Shown: positions 43,799 to 52,781 of the stretch, piece by piece
Numbering within the stretch: the first letter of the stretch is position 1
How the letters are laid out: each line of letters opens with the position of its first letter
From: Devosia sp. Root685
GTDB lineage: Bacteria; Pseudomonadota; Alphaproteobacteria; Rhizobiales; Devosiaceae
Assembly: GCF_001427875.1 (NCBI RefSeq)
Contig: NZ_LMHK01000001.1
Location: 1,526,892 to 1,590,891 of the forward strand
Direction: 5' to 3'
DNA: 64,000 nt
Notes under the pieces: generated by a model
What the model saw: the letters and a program-made list of their open reading frames with translations, nothing else
What the model was told of the DNA's origin: nothing
Database searches by the model: none
Position numbers and translations under genes: made by a program

Positions 43799-45655
43799 TT
43801 ACTGAGCCGCTTCCAGGTCCAGGAAACCACCGGATTGGCGTTCCCAGAGCATGGCGTAGTGGCCGCCCGAGACGAGGAGTTGGGCGTGGGTGCCCTCTTC
43901 CACGATTTTCCCCTTTTCGAGCACGACGAGCCGGTCCATGGCCGCGATGGTCGAGAGGCGATGGGCGATGGCGATCACCGTCTTGCCCTGCATGAGCATG
44001 GTGAGCTGTTCCTGGATCGCCGCTTCGACCTCGGAATCGAGGGCGGAAGTGGCTTCGTCGAGCACCAGGATCGGCGCGTTCTTGAGCAAGACGCGGGCGA
44101 TGGCGACGCGCTGGCGCTGGCCGCCGGATAGTTTTACGCCGCGTTCGCCGACATGGGCGTCGTAACCCCTGCGGCCCTGCGGATCGGAAAGGCCCATGAT
44201 GACGTCGTGGACATTGGCCTGTTCGGCCGCCAGCATCATTTCCTCATCGCTGGCCCAGTGGCGGCCATATTTGAGGTTTTCGCGGACGGAACGATGCAGC
44301 AGGGACGTGTCCTGGCTAACAAGACCGATGGCGGCGCGGAGGCTTTCCTGGGTCACCGAGCGAACGTCGTGTCCGTCGATCTTGATCGAGCCGTCCTGCA
44401 CGTCGAACATGCGCAGGGCGAGGTTGACCAGTGTCGATTTGCCCGAGCCGGAGCGGCCGACGAGGCCGATCTTTTCGCCGGGTTTCACCATGAGGCTGAA
44501 CTCGTCGATGACTGACCCTTCTTTGCCGCGCCAATAGTTGAAGCTGACATTGTCGTAGTGCAGCTCGCCCCTGGTGACGGCAAGGGGTTTGGCCTCCGGT
44601 TCGTCAAGCATGGTCAGGGGTTGGGCGATGGTGTCCATCGAGTCCCGCGTCGTGCCGATCTGACGGAAGATGTTGGAGCCGATTTCGAGGATCCAACCGC
44701 TCATGTTCATGATCTGCAAAGCGAAGGGAATGGCCGTTGCCACCGCGGCGGCGGTAAGGGCGCCATTGTTCCAGCCCGCGAGGGCCAGCCAGGTGACCGA
44801 GACCACGAGGCCTGCGTTGAGCATGAACAGGATCGACCACATATAGGTGAACACCCGCATCAATTTGCGGAAACTCACGGCGTGGTCGAGGACGCTGTCG
44901 GCGACGTATTTGTCCTCGTGCTCGCCGGAGGCGAAGGTCTTGAGCGTCTGGATATTGGTGTAGCTATCGACGATGCGGCCGGTCATCACCGATTTGCTCT
45001 CCGAAAGCTCTTCGGAATAACGGGCGATGAGCGGCATGGTGATGGAAAAAAGCACCGCATAGAGCAGCAGCCAGACACCGATCGGCACCAGCAATACCGG
45101 GTCGAGCTGGGCCAGGACGACAATGGCCACAATGACAAAGACCAGCGCATACCAGGCGGCGTCGATGGTGAGATTGACGCCGATTTCGATGGCTTCGCCG
45201 GCTTGGATGACCTTGTTGGCGATGCGGCCGGCAAAGTCGTTCTGGAAGAAGGTCCAGCTTTGCCGGATGACGTGCCAGTGGCTTTGCCAGCGGATGAGAT
45301 CGACCAGGTTCGGCACGATGCCGTGGTTGCGGATCAGCGTGTCGAAAAAGAAGGTCAGCGGCCGGACGAGGACCACGACAAAGATCATCCAGAGGAAGGT
45401 CTGGCCGTGAAGGTCGAAGATTTCGCCGGGATTGGTGGTCGCCAGCATGCCCACCACCATGCCGACGAAAACCGGCATGAGCGCATCGGCTATCGAACCA
45501 ATGGCGACAAGACCAATGCGGATGGCGAAAGCGCCTTTGAGCTGGGCGACGAAGTAGCGAACGAATGGAGTAAGGCCCATGGGCGGCTGGCGGTTTTTGG
45601 CCAGGGCGATGGGCGAATAGAGATTGTCGAAGAAGTCGATGACGCGGTTGAACAT
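43799..45655 (-). CDS. ABC half-exporter (permease-ATPase fusion), member 1 of a tandem pair
   Basis: The 618-residue protein has six membrane helices (about 45-330) and an ATPase with Walker A GRSGSGKST, signature LSGGQRQRVAIAR, Walker B ILVLDEATSALD and switch His in IAIAHRLS. All catalytic residues are intact. It is about 60% similar by eye to the gene upstream on the same strand, most strongly in the ATPase (HVGERGVKLSGGQRQR is identical). The two probably descend from a duplication and may form a heterodimer. Multidrug or lipid export is possible. A 213-bp gap with hairpins separates them. Confidence 0.9.
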   Translation of the reverse strand: MFNRVIDFFDNLYSPIALAKNRQPPMGLTPFVRYFVAQLKGAFAIRIGLVAIGSIADALMPVFVGMVVGMLATTNPGEIFDLHGQTFLWMIFVVVLVRPLTFFFDTLIRNHGIVPNLVDLIRWQSHWHVIRQSWTFFQNDFAGRIANKVIQAGEAIEIGVNLTIDAAWYALVFVIVAIVVLAQLDPVLLVPIGVWLLLYAVLFSITMPLIARYSEELSESKSVMTGRIVDSYTNIQTLKTFASGEHEDKYVADSVLDHAVSFRKLMRVFTYMWSILFMLNAGLVVSVTWLALAGWNNGALTAAAVATAIPFALQIMNMSGWILEIGSNIFRQIGTTRDSMDTIAQPLTMLDEPEAKPLAVTRGELHYDNVSFNYWRGKEGSVIDEFSLMVKPGEKIGLVGRSGSGKSTLVNLALRMFDVQDGSIKIDGHDVRSVTQESLRAAIGLVSQDTSLLHRSVRENLKYGRHWASDEEMMLAAEQANVHDVIMGLSDPQGRRGYDAHVGERGVKLSGGQRQRVAIARVLLKNAPILVLDEATSALDSEVEAAIQEQLTMLMQGKTVIAIAHRLSTIAAMDRLVVLEKGKIVEEGTHAQLLVSGGHYAMLWERQSGGFLDLEAAQ

Positions 45656-45680
45656 TTTCTGCTCATTGTTTGAGCCGCGC

Positions 45681-45698
45681 CTGAAAGAACCTTTTCAG
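45681..45698. promoter_or_regulatory. Inverted repeat CTGAAA-N6-TTTCAG before the ABC member 1 gene
   Basis: A perfect 6-bp inverted repeat with a 6-bp spacer lies 25 bp upstream of the ATG at 45655. It could be an operator or a small hairpin in the leader. This is pattern evidence only. Confidence 0.3.
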
Positions 45699-45822
45699 TC
45701 GGTTCGTATCAGGTTCGGTGCCTATCGGTGGGTTTGGGTTGGCTGGGGGCAAATGCACCGGGCTGATTGCCTTCATGTCGCGTCATAATGATATCTCCCA
45801 TTTGGGATCTCCTCTGGTTGGC

Positions 45823-45841
45823 GCCCTCCACCATGGAGGGC
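45823..45841 (-). terminator. Hairpin after the ABC member 2 gene
   Basis: GCCCTCCA-CCA-TGGAGGGC is a perfect 8-bp stem 28 bases past the stop of the upstream exporter gene. It has no U run, so it may attenuate rather than end transcription between the two ABC genes. Confidence 0.4.
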
Positions 45842-45868
45842 GTGTGAAAACTGTTGGGACGGCGGCGC

Positions 45869-47731
45869 TTACTGCGCCGCGTCCTCGACCTGGTCCATCT
45901 CCAGGAACCCGCCCGATTGGCGCGCCCAGAGCTGGGAATAGATGCCGCCCGAATCCACGAGCTCGGCATGGGTGCCCTGCTCGACGATCGTGCCCTTATC
46001 GAGCACCACCAGACGGTCCATCATGGCGATGGTCGACAGGCGATGCGCGATGGCGATCACGGTCTTGCCGCGCATCAAGAGCTCAAACTGGCTCTGGATA
46101 GCCGCTTCGACCTCGGAGTCGAGAGCGGACGTTGCTTCATCCAGCACCAGAATGGGCGCATTTTTCAAGAGCACACGCGCGATGGCGATGCGCTGGCGCT
46201 GACCGCCGGAGAGCTTTACGCCACGCTCACCCACATGGGCGTCATAGCCCAGGCGCCCCTTGTAGTCCGAGAGGTCGGCGATGAAGTCGTGCGCCTCGGC
46301 AAGCTTGGCGGCTTCGATCATCTCTTCTTCGGTCGCGTCGGGGCGACCATAGACGATGTTGTCCCGCACGGAGCGATGCAGCAGCGACGTATCCTGGGTC
46401 ACAACGCCGATATTGGCGCGGAGGCTGTCCTGCTGGATGGTCGAGATGTCATTGCCATCCACCAGAATGCGGCCACCCTGCCGATCGTAAAAGCGCAGCA
46501 GCAGATTGACGATGGTCGATTTGCCCGCGCCGGACCGGCCGACAAGGCCGATTTTTTCGCCCGGACGGATATTGAGGTTGAGGCCCTCGATGACGCCCGA
46601 CGACTTCCCATAATGGAAAGAGACGTTATCGAACTTGATGTCGCCTTCGACGCGGCCGATGGGCTTGGCATCGGACTGGTCCGAGACGACGCGCGGCAGC
46701 GAGATGGAATTGATCCCATCCTTGACCGTGCCGATGTTCTCGAACAGCGAGGACATTTCCCACATCACCCACTGGCTCATGCCCTGGAAACGCATGACGA
46801 GGCCAAGCGACACGGCAAGCGCGCCCGGGCTCATGATCCCCTGCATCCAGAGCCATATGCCCGTCGCGCCGACCGAAAAGAGCAACAGGGCATTGGACCA
46901 CAGGACCAGCATGTTGAGCCAGGTGAAGAACCGCATCTGGCGATAGACGGTGCCCAGGAAATCGTCCATCGCCTCGCGGGCATAGGATTCTTCGCGATTG
47001 GAATGGCTGAAGAGTTTCACGGTCGCGATATTGGTGTAGCTATCAACGATGCGCCCGGTCATCATCGAGCGCGCATCGGCCTGGGCCTGCGAAATCTTGC
47101 CCATGCGCGGGATGAAATAGACCATCAACGCCACATAGGCGGCGAGCCAGACGAGGAAGGGAATGGCCAGGCGCCAATCCGCCGCAGCGGCCAGAATGAC
47201 AGCGCCGGTAAAATACACGACGACATAGACCAGCATGTCCAAGAGCTTCATGACCACTTCGCGCACGGCGAGCGAGGTCTGCATCAGCTTGGCACCAATG
47301 CGGCCGGCAAACTCGTCCTGGAAGTAGCTCATCGACTGGCGAATGAGATAGCGATGCGCCATCCAGCGGATACGCTGCGGGAAATTCCCGAGCAGCGTCT
47401 GGTTCATGGTGAGCGTCGACAAAAGCGCAAAAGCGGGGAGGATGAAGACAATCATCGCGCCCATGAAGGCCAGCTTCCAGCCGTCCGTCTCCAGGAACGT
47501 CTTCGGATCGGCGCCAGCGAGCCAATTCACCACATCGCCGATGAAGCTGAAGACGAGGATTTCGCCGATCGCAACGGCAGCGGCGGCGAAGGCCATCAAT
47601 GCCAGCCACTTCTTTGCACCGTGGCTATAATGCAGACAAAAAGCGAGAAGACCCTTAGGTGGCTCGGTGGGCTCTCCCGCGGGATAAGCGTCCAGCTGTT
47701 TTTCAAACCATTTCAGCACGTGGGTCACCAT
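45869..47731 (-). CDS. ABC half-exporter, member 2 of a tandem pair
   Basis: From the ATG at 47731 the protein has 620 residues; the GTG one codon later is an alternative. The open frame above it to 48031 crosses the promoter and is not membrane-protein-like. Six membrane helices come first, then an ATPase with GRSGAGKST, LSGGQRQRIAIAR, ILVLDEATSALD and IAIAHRLS. It pairs with the gene downstream (43799-45655). Both ATPase sites look competent, unlike asymmetric heterodimers such as TM287/288. It is divergent from pepN. A TATATATA run overlaps the start region. Confidence 0.9.
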   Translation of the reverse strand: MVTHVLKWFEKQLDAYPAGEPTEPPKGLLAFCLHYSHGAKKWLALMAFAAAAVAIGEILVFSFIGDVVNWLAGADPKTFLETDGWKLAFMGAMIVFILPAFALLSTLTMNQTLLGNFPQRIRWMAHRYLIRQSMSYFQDEFAGRIGAKLMQTSLAVREVVMKLLDMLVYVVVYFTGAVILAAAADWRLAIPFLVWLAAYVALMVYFIPRMGKISQAQADARSMMTGRIVDSYTNIATVKLFSHSNREESYAREAMDDFLGTVYRQMRFFTWLNMLVLWSNALLLFSVGATGIWLWMQGIMSPGALAVSLGLVMRFQGMSQWVMWEMSSLFENIGTVKDGINSISLPRVVSDQSDAKPIGRVEGDIKFDNVSFHYGKSSGVIEGLNLNIRPGEKIGLVGRSGAGKSTIVNLLLRFYDRQGGRILVDGNDISTIQQDSLRANIGVVTQDTSLLHRSVRDNIVYGRPDATEEEMIEAAKLAEAHDFIADLSDYKGRLGYDAHVGERGVKLSGGQRQRIAIARVLLKNAPILVLDEATSALDSEVEAAIQSQFELLMRGKTVIAIAHRLSTIAMMDRLVVLDKGTIVEQGTHAELVDSGGIYSQLWARQSGGFLEMDQVEDAAQ

Positions 47732-48042
47732 ATATATATTGTCCGGAAGGACACCGTGGCCGAACGCTAAGTGACGGCTATGACAGCGGCCGTCAGCAGA
47801 GGCTGGCGATGGACGATCCATCCAGGGAAATTTCAAAGACCGCGCTCGATACGTTTTCAAGGAAACGCAGAGGAGCCGCGTGGCGTTTAGCCCAGGCCTT
47901 CCTCCCCAATACCGTCCCAATTGGCATTGAAGAATTGGGCTATGCAGCCAAGAGCGGCGTAGCATACACAAAAGGCTAGAGTCGGCTGTTGCCGGTTGGC
48001 CACATTCGACCGTCAGAAAATAACGTTGCACTGGACCGTTTC
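47732..48042. other. 311-bp divergent intergenic region (ABC exporter / pepN)
   Basis: The region should hold both promoters. I see TATATATA at the ABC start, the 19-bp motif at 47914-47932 and the inverted pair CCCAATT/AATTGGG (47916-47939). A plus-strand open frame covers much of it but has no family features or ribosome site, so I do not call a gene. Confidence 0.5.
47914..47932. promoter_or_regulatory. 19-bp motif shared with the cobT upstream region (copy 2)
   Basis: GTCCCAATTGGCATTGAAG matches 32294-32312 at 17 of 19 bases. It also forms an inverted repeat, CCCAATT with AATTGGG at 47933-47939. It lies 111 bp before the pepN start. Confidence 0.4.
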
Positions 48043-50679
48043 ATGCGCACCGAAACCGAGCACACCATCTTCCTCAAGGACTACGCGCCGACGCCCTATC
48101 GCGTCGTTGCTGTGGACATGGATTTCAAGATCACTGAGGCGGTGACGCGCGTTCGGACGCAGATGACGGTGGAGCCCCGCCCCGAGACGGCGCCCGGTAC
48201 GCCGCTGGTGCTGGACGGCGATGGACTGACCTTGCAATCGATCGCCATCGACGGCCTGCCGATGATGCTGTCGGCCTATGCGACCGACGACAATGGCCTG
48301 ACCGTGGTCGAGCCGCCCTTCCGGCGCTTCGTGCTTGAAACCGAGGTCAGTCTGACGCCCGAGACCAATACCAAGCTGATGGGGCTTTATCGCTCGAGCG
48401 GCACCTGGTGCACGCAGTGCGAGCCCGAAGGCTTCCGGCGCATCACCTATTACCTCGACCGCCCGGATATTCTGGCGCCCTTCAAGGTGCGCATTACCGC
48501 GCCGCGCGATATTGCCCCGGTGCTGCTCTCGAACGGCAATCTCATCGATAAGGGCGATGCTGGCGACGGCACGCACTTTGCGGTTTGGGAAGATCCGTTC
48601 CCCAAGCCTGCCTATCTCTTCGCCCTCGTTTCCGGCGATCTCGGTTCAATCACCGACACTTTTACGACGATGAGCGGCCGCAAGGTCGATCTCGCCATCT
48701 ATTGCACCCATGGCAAGGAAGCCGAATGCGCCTATGCCATGGACAGCCTCAAGCGCTCGATGGCCTGGGACGAGAAGCGCTTTGGCCTCGAGTATGATCT
48801 CGACGTGTTTAATATTGTCGCCGTTGCTGATTTCAATTTCGGCGCGATGGAGAACAAGGGCCTCAACATCTTTAACGACAAACTGGTGTTTGCCCTGCCC
48901 GAGACGGCGAGCGATGCCAATTTTGCCAATATCGAGCGCGTCATTGCGCACGAATATTTCCACAACTGGACCGGCAATCGCATCACCTGCCGCGACTGGT
49001 TCCAGCTCTGCCTCAAGGAAGGCCTGACGGTCTATCGCGACCAGGAATTTTCCTCGGACGAGCGCAGCCGCCCGGTGCAGCGCATCCATGACGTTGAAAA
49101 CCTGCGGATCACGCAGTTCCCCGAGGATGGCGGCCCCCTGGCCCATCCGCCGCGGCCGGACCACTATCGCGAGATCAACAATTTTTACACGACAACCGTC
49201 TACCAGAAGGGCGCGGAAGTCGTCCGCATGCTGGCAACGCTTTTGGGCGAAGCCGGCTTCCGCAAAGGTATGGACCTTTATTTCGAGCGCCATGACGGCG
49301 AGGCGACGACCATCGAGGCTTTCCTCAAGGTTTTCGAGGACGCGACCGGCACGGATCTCAGCCAGTTTTCGCGCTGGTATCTCAATGCCGGCACGCCTGA
49401 CGTCACGGCCAACGACAGCTATGACGCAGCGAACCAGACCTACACCCTGACCCTCTCCCAAAAAACCGCGCCGACGCCGAACCAACCGGACAAGCCGCCC
49501 TTCGTGATCCCCGTCAAATTCGGCCTTATCGGGCCCAATGGCAGCCCCATGGGCTGGACCAACGTCAGCGGCGGCACGATCAATGATGATCTCATCATTC
49601 TCGATGACGACAGCGTCACGCTAACCTTTACCGGTGTAGCCAATCGCCCGGTTCCCTCGCTATTCCGCGGGTTCTCCGCGCCGGTAAAACTCACGACCAC
49701 CCGGAGCCAGCAGGACCTGCTGTTCCTGGCGCGGCATGACAGCGATCCATTCAATCGCTGGGACGCATTGCAGACGGTCGCCACCCAATTGCTGGCTGCG
49801 GCGGCTACCGGCCAGACGCCGGCATCGAGCGATCTAGACGCGCTGCGTCAGGCAATCCTCGACACGCTCGGTGATCCGGCACTCGACCATGCCTTCAAGG
49901 CGCAGGTCATTGCCATGCCTGGCGAAACGGTGATCGCGCGACAGATCGGCCGGGATGTCGATCCGAACGCCGTGGCGGAAGCGCGGCGCGCGCTGATCCG
50001 CGCCATTGTCGAGCCCGCGGCAGAGCACCTTGAGGCGCTTCATGCCCAATTGCAGGTCAGCGAGCCCTATAACCCCGGCGCCGCCCAGGCGGGCCGCCGC
50101 TCGCTGCGCAATGGTCTTTTGTCGCTGCTCACGGCCGGATCGGATCGCGGCGCGGCTCTTGCCGAAGCGCAATATCACGCGGCCTGCAATATGACCGACC
50201 GCTATGCGGCCCTGGCCATTTCGGCTCATAACTGGACGCCGGCCGCCCCGGCCCTGCTCGGCGACTTCCGCACCCGTTTTGGTGGCGATCCGCTGGTGTT
50301 CGACAAGTGGCTGGTTGCCTCTTCACAGGCGCCGGACGACGCAGCAATCGAGCGGCTGCAGGCCATTCTGGCGGCGCCGGATTTTCCGCGCACCAATCCC
50401 AACCGCTTGCGCGCGCTGCTCGGCAGCTTCGTCATGAGCAATCCGGCGCAGTTCGCCCGGGCCGATGGCCTCGGTTTCCGCTTCGTGACGGAAGCGTCGG
50501 CGGAGATCGACAAGGTCAATCCCCAGGTTGCCGCGCGTATCCTCACCGGCTTCCGCATCCTGCCGCTGCTCGAAAGCGGACGCCGCGATGCTGGCCGCGC
50601 CGCACTCGAAGCGCTGAGGAATCAACACACGCTCAGCCGCAATACCGGCGACATCGTCGAACGAATCCTGGCGGGCTAA
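48043..50679 (+). CDS. pepN: Aminopeptidase N (M1 metallopeptidase)
   Basis: From the ATG at 48043 the enzyme has 878 residues, the usual PepN length. The exopeptidase motif GAMENKG is followed by the zinc site HEYFHNWTGNR (H303, E304, H307) with the third ligand Glu in LKEGLTVYRD. The C-terminal helical domain typical of the E. coli-type PepN follows (about 540-878). It trims N-terminal residues from peptides in the cytosol. The start lacks a clear ribosome site, and the frame is open to 47989, so the exact N-terminus is uncertain. Confidence 0.95.
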   Translation: MRTETEHTIFLKDYAPTPYRVVAVDMDFKITEAVTRVRTQMTVEPRPETAPGTPLVLDGDGLTLQSIAIDGLPMMLSAYATDDNGLTVVEPPFRRFVLETEVSLTPETNTKLMGLYRSSGTWCTQCEPEGFRRITYYLDRPDILAPFKVRITAPRDIAPVLLSNGNLIDKGDAGDGTHFAVWEDPFPKPAYLFALVSGDLGSITDTFTTMSGRKVDLAIYCTHGKEAECAYAMDSLKRSMAWDEKRFGLEYDLDVFNIVAVADFNFGAMENKGLNIFNDKLVFALPETASDANFANIERVIAHEYFHNWTGNRITCRDWFQLCLKEGLTVYRDQEFSSDERSRPVQRIHDVENLRITQFPEDGGPLAHPPRPDHYREINNFYTTTVYQKGAEVVRMLATLLGEAGFRKGMDLYFERHDGEATTIEAFLKVFEDATGTDLSQFSRWYLNAGTPDVTANDSYDAANQTYTLTLSQKTAPTPNQPDKPPFVIPVKFGLIGPNGSPMGWTNVSGGTINDDLIILDDDSVTLTFTGVANRPVPSLFRGFSAPVKLTTTRSQQDLLFLARHDSDPFNRWDALQTVATQLLAAAATGQTPASSDLDALRQAILDTLGDPALDHAFKAQVIAMPGETVIARQIGRDVDPNAVAEARRALIRAIVEPAAEHLEALHAQLQVSEPYNPGAAQAGRRSLRNGLLSLLTAGSDRGAALAEAQYHAACNMTDRYAALAISAHNWTPAAPALLGDFRTRFGGDPLVFDKWLVASSQAPDDAAIERLQAILAAPDFPRTNPNRLRALLGSFVMSNPAQFARADGLGFRFVTEASAEIDKVNPQVAARILTGFRILPLLESGRRDAGRAALEALRNQHTLSRNTGDIVERILAG

Positions 50680-50704
50680 ACACGCGGCATTTTGCGCAAA
50701 TGAC

Positions 50705-50734
50705 ATGCCTCCCCACCTCAAAAGGGGGAGGCAT
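50705..50734 (+). terminator. Hairpin after pepN, similar to the palindrome at 3.37 kb
   Basis: ATGCCTCCCC (50705-50714) pairs with GGGGAGGCAT (50725-50734) and is followed by CGCTATTTT. The CCTCCCC/GGGGAGG arms recur at 3371-3391. The rest of the 269-bp gap 50680-50948 is fairly AT-rich near the next gene and should hold its promoter; no firm box is seen. Confidence 0.55.
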
Positions 50735-50948
50735 CGCTATTTTCGGCCGCGCATCCCACGGAACCGCGTTTTTCGCAGGGCTGTGGAAGGATTTTTCTTT
50801 TCGCCTAAGTGATTCAAGAGACTCACGTTTTGGCGCCGGGCCCGCAAAGGCACAAACACCCCTATGGACAAGTCCCCTCGGGGTGATTCATTACTTGTTA
50901 ACGAGCAAATCGCTTCGGGGCTAAACCCTTAAAATTACGGAGAATTTC

Positions 50949-52604
50949 ATGCGGCCGTCGGAGGTATCCGGCGCCGATGCTGATGGATTCGGCATGGGCG
51001 ATGGACAGGATTTTCGGCGCCTCCGCCGCCAGGGCACGGCCGCCCCCCGCGGGTTCAGACAACGTGTCCTGACGCCGATGACGCTGGCTGTCGCTGCCAC
51101 GGCATTCGCCGCTGCGACGCTCTTCATCGTTTACGACGTCATCACGACGCTGGGCGAGGTCAAGCGCGAGCTCTCCCTGATCGGCGCCACGGTCGCCGCG
51201 CGCGTTGCCAACGAGCCCCCCACTTTGGCCGAAACGACGCTCGCGAGCACGCCGAGCGATTTTCCGGGCATTACCCGGGCCCGTTTTGTCGAAGCAGAGG
51301 CCGATTTCGGCGATTTCTTCTCTCACGCGGTGCCAGCGGGATCGCATGGTCTGCTCAGCGTTCAGGCCGAGCAATCGGGCGCAGTCGGTGCCTTGGCCGG
51401 GCGCGGCGCAGCAGCCCTGGCGCTGGCTGGCCTCGTGACCGCACTGACGCTGCGCCGTCGCCGGGGCGAGGCTATGCCCGACCCGATGGAGCGCCACACC
51501 TATCGTACCCTTACATCGGCCATCCCCATGGGCATTGCCTGTTGGACCACCGATGGCCGGATGATCGTCTGCAATGGCGATTATCGCGAGCGCTTGCGGC
51601 TTGATAGCGACGCCATTACCTATCCCGAAGCGTTGGGGCGGCTGCTATCCGGCGGTTATATGAAGCTGTTGCGCGAAGAGAGCGGCAATCGCCTGTTGGA
51701 ACTGCATCAACAAGACGGCTCCTGTCTTTTGATCGACGAACGTCCCCTGCCCGATGGCGGGTTCATGACGATCCTGTCCGACGAAACCGAGCGCCGGCGC
51801 ACCGACGTTCTGCTCTCGACCATCCGCGAGGAACAGCGCCTGCTTGCGCGCCGCTACCACGAAGAAAAAATCCGCGCCGAGGCGGCCAGCCGCGCCAAGA
51901 CGAATTTCCTCGCCCATCTCAGCCACGACATTCGCACCCCGCTCAACCATATCATCGGCTTTGCCGAACTGATGGAATGCGAGACTTATGGCGCGCTGGG
52001 CGATCCGCGCTATGCCGAATATGTGCAGTCGATCAAGAACTCCGGCGAGCATCTGCTCAATTCCTTCGGCGCCATTCTCGATCTCGCCGAACTCGAAAAC
52101 GGCCAAAAAGTGCTGCGCGCCGATGCCGTGCCGCTCGATGAGGTTATTACGGCCACCTGTCGCCGTTTCAGCGGCCAGGTCGCCCGCGCGGGCCTAGCGC
52201 TCTCGGTCAATTCCGAGACAGGTGCAGTGCTCTGCGGCGATCGCCTCGCCTTTGTGCGCATGGTCGGGAATATCGTCGAGAACGCCATTCGCTTCACTCC
52301 CGCCGGTGGCAAGCTGACGCTGGCGACCTTTGCCGCCGACGATGGCGTTGTCATCGAGGTCACCGATACCGGCATCGGTATGAGCGAGGAACGGCTTTCA
52401 AGCCTCAGCCAGCCCTTCGCTTTGGGCGATGCGACTTTCACCCGCGAGGGTGTCGGCCCGGGGCTCGGCATTTCCATTTCGCGCGCCATAGCGGAACTAA
52501 GCGGGGGCCGCATGGTCATCGACTCGTCGCCGTCGGTCGGCACGACGGTCGCCATTTCGCTCCCCCTCGACGCGCGGCACAGCGCAGCGACGGTAGCGGC
52601 CTAG
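50949..52604 (+). CDS. Membrane PAS-type sensor histidine kinase
   Basis: The 551-residue kinase starts at an ATG with CGGAGAA six bases upstream. It has two membrane helices (about 43-63 and 155-173) around a small periplasmic domain, a PAS-like domain (about 185-280), HisKA with FLAHLSHDIRTPLNHIIGFAEL and an ATPase with NIVENAIRFTP, DTGIGM and GLGISISRAI. The N box N-I-V-E-N-A is intact, so activity is likely. The HisKA-proximal YGALGDPRYAEYVQSIKNSG resembles the PleC/PdhS group. No regulator is adjacent. A 57-residue protein gene follows after three bases. Confidence 0.9.
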   Translation: MRPSEVSGADADGFGMGDGQDFRRLRRQGTAAPRGFRQRVLTPMTLAVAATAFAAATLFIVYDVITTLGEVKRELSLIGATVAARVANEPPTLAETTLASTPSDFPGITRARFVEAEADFGDFFSHAVPAGSHGLLSVQAEQSGAVGALAGRGAAALALAGLVTALTLRRRRGEAMPDPMERHTYRTLTSAIPMGIACWTTDGRMIVCNGDYRERLRLDSDAITYPEALGRLLSGGYMKLLREESGNRLLELHQQDGSCLLIDERPLPDGGFMTILSDETERRRTDVLLSTIREEQRLLARRYHEEKIRAEAASRAKTNFLAHLSHDIRTPLNHIIGFAELMECETYGALGDPRYAEYVQSIKNSGEHLLNSFGAILDLAELENGQKVLRADAVPLDEVITATCRRFSGQVARAGLALSVNSETGAVLCGDRLAFVRMVGNIVENAIRFTPAGGKLTLATFAADDGVVIEVTDTGIGMSEERLSSLSQPFALGDATFTREGVGPGLGISISRAIAELSGGRMVIDSSPSVGTTVAISLPLDARHSAATVAA

Positions 52605-52607
52605 ATC

Positions 52608-52781
52608 ATGATCAACCGCGTGTGGCACGAAACGCATCGTCTGGGCCCGAAAGCCAACCTCGATGATCGGGTTGCCTGGCACATCGAGCACGCCAAGCTT
52701 TGCGGCTGCCGTGAAATGCCCGAGAGCATCAAGGCAGAACTGGCCAAACGCGGCATCACGCTACCCGAACGGCGCGGCTAA
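52608..52781 (+). CDS. Small conserved-type protein, 57 residues
   Basis: An ATG at 52608, three bases after the histidine kinase stop, opens a 57-residue frame: MINRVWHETHRLG, then LDDRVAWHIEHAKLCGCR, EMPESIKAEL, ending PERRG. The HExH-like start, the CGC pair and the REMPES segment resemble small uncharacterised alphaproteobacterial proteins I have seen beside other genes, and codon use matches the neighbours. It overlaps the end of convergent glnE by four bases. It may be co-transcribed with the kinase. The role is unknown; the Cys/His pattern could bind metal. Confidence 0.75.
   Translation: MINRVWHETHRLGPKANLDDRVAWHIEHAKLCGCREMPESIKAELAKRGITLPERRG

Noticed and set aside
47659-47979. Plus-strand 106-codon frame over the ABC/pepN promoter region
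   Set aside because: It overlaps the start of the exporter gene, lacks a ribosome site and has no protein-like composition.
47732-48031. 100-residue N-terminal extension of the ABC member 2 gene
   Set aside because: It would run through the divergent promoter; the residues are unlike any exporter N-terminus, which begins naturally at 47731.
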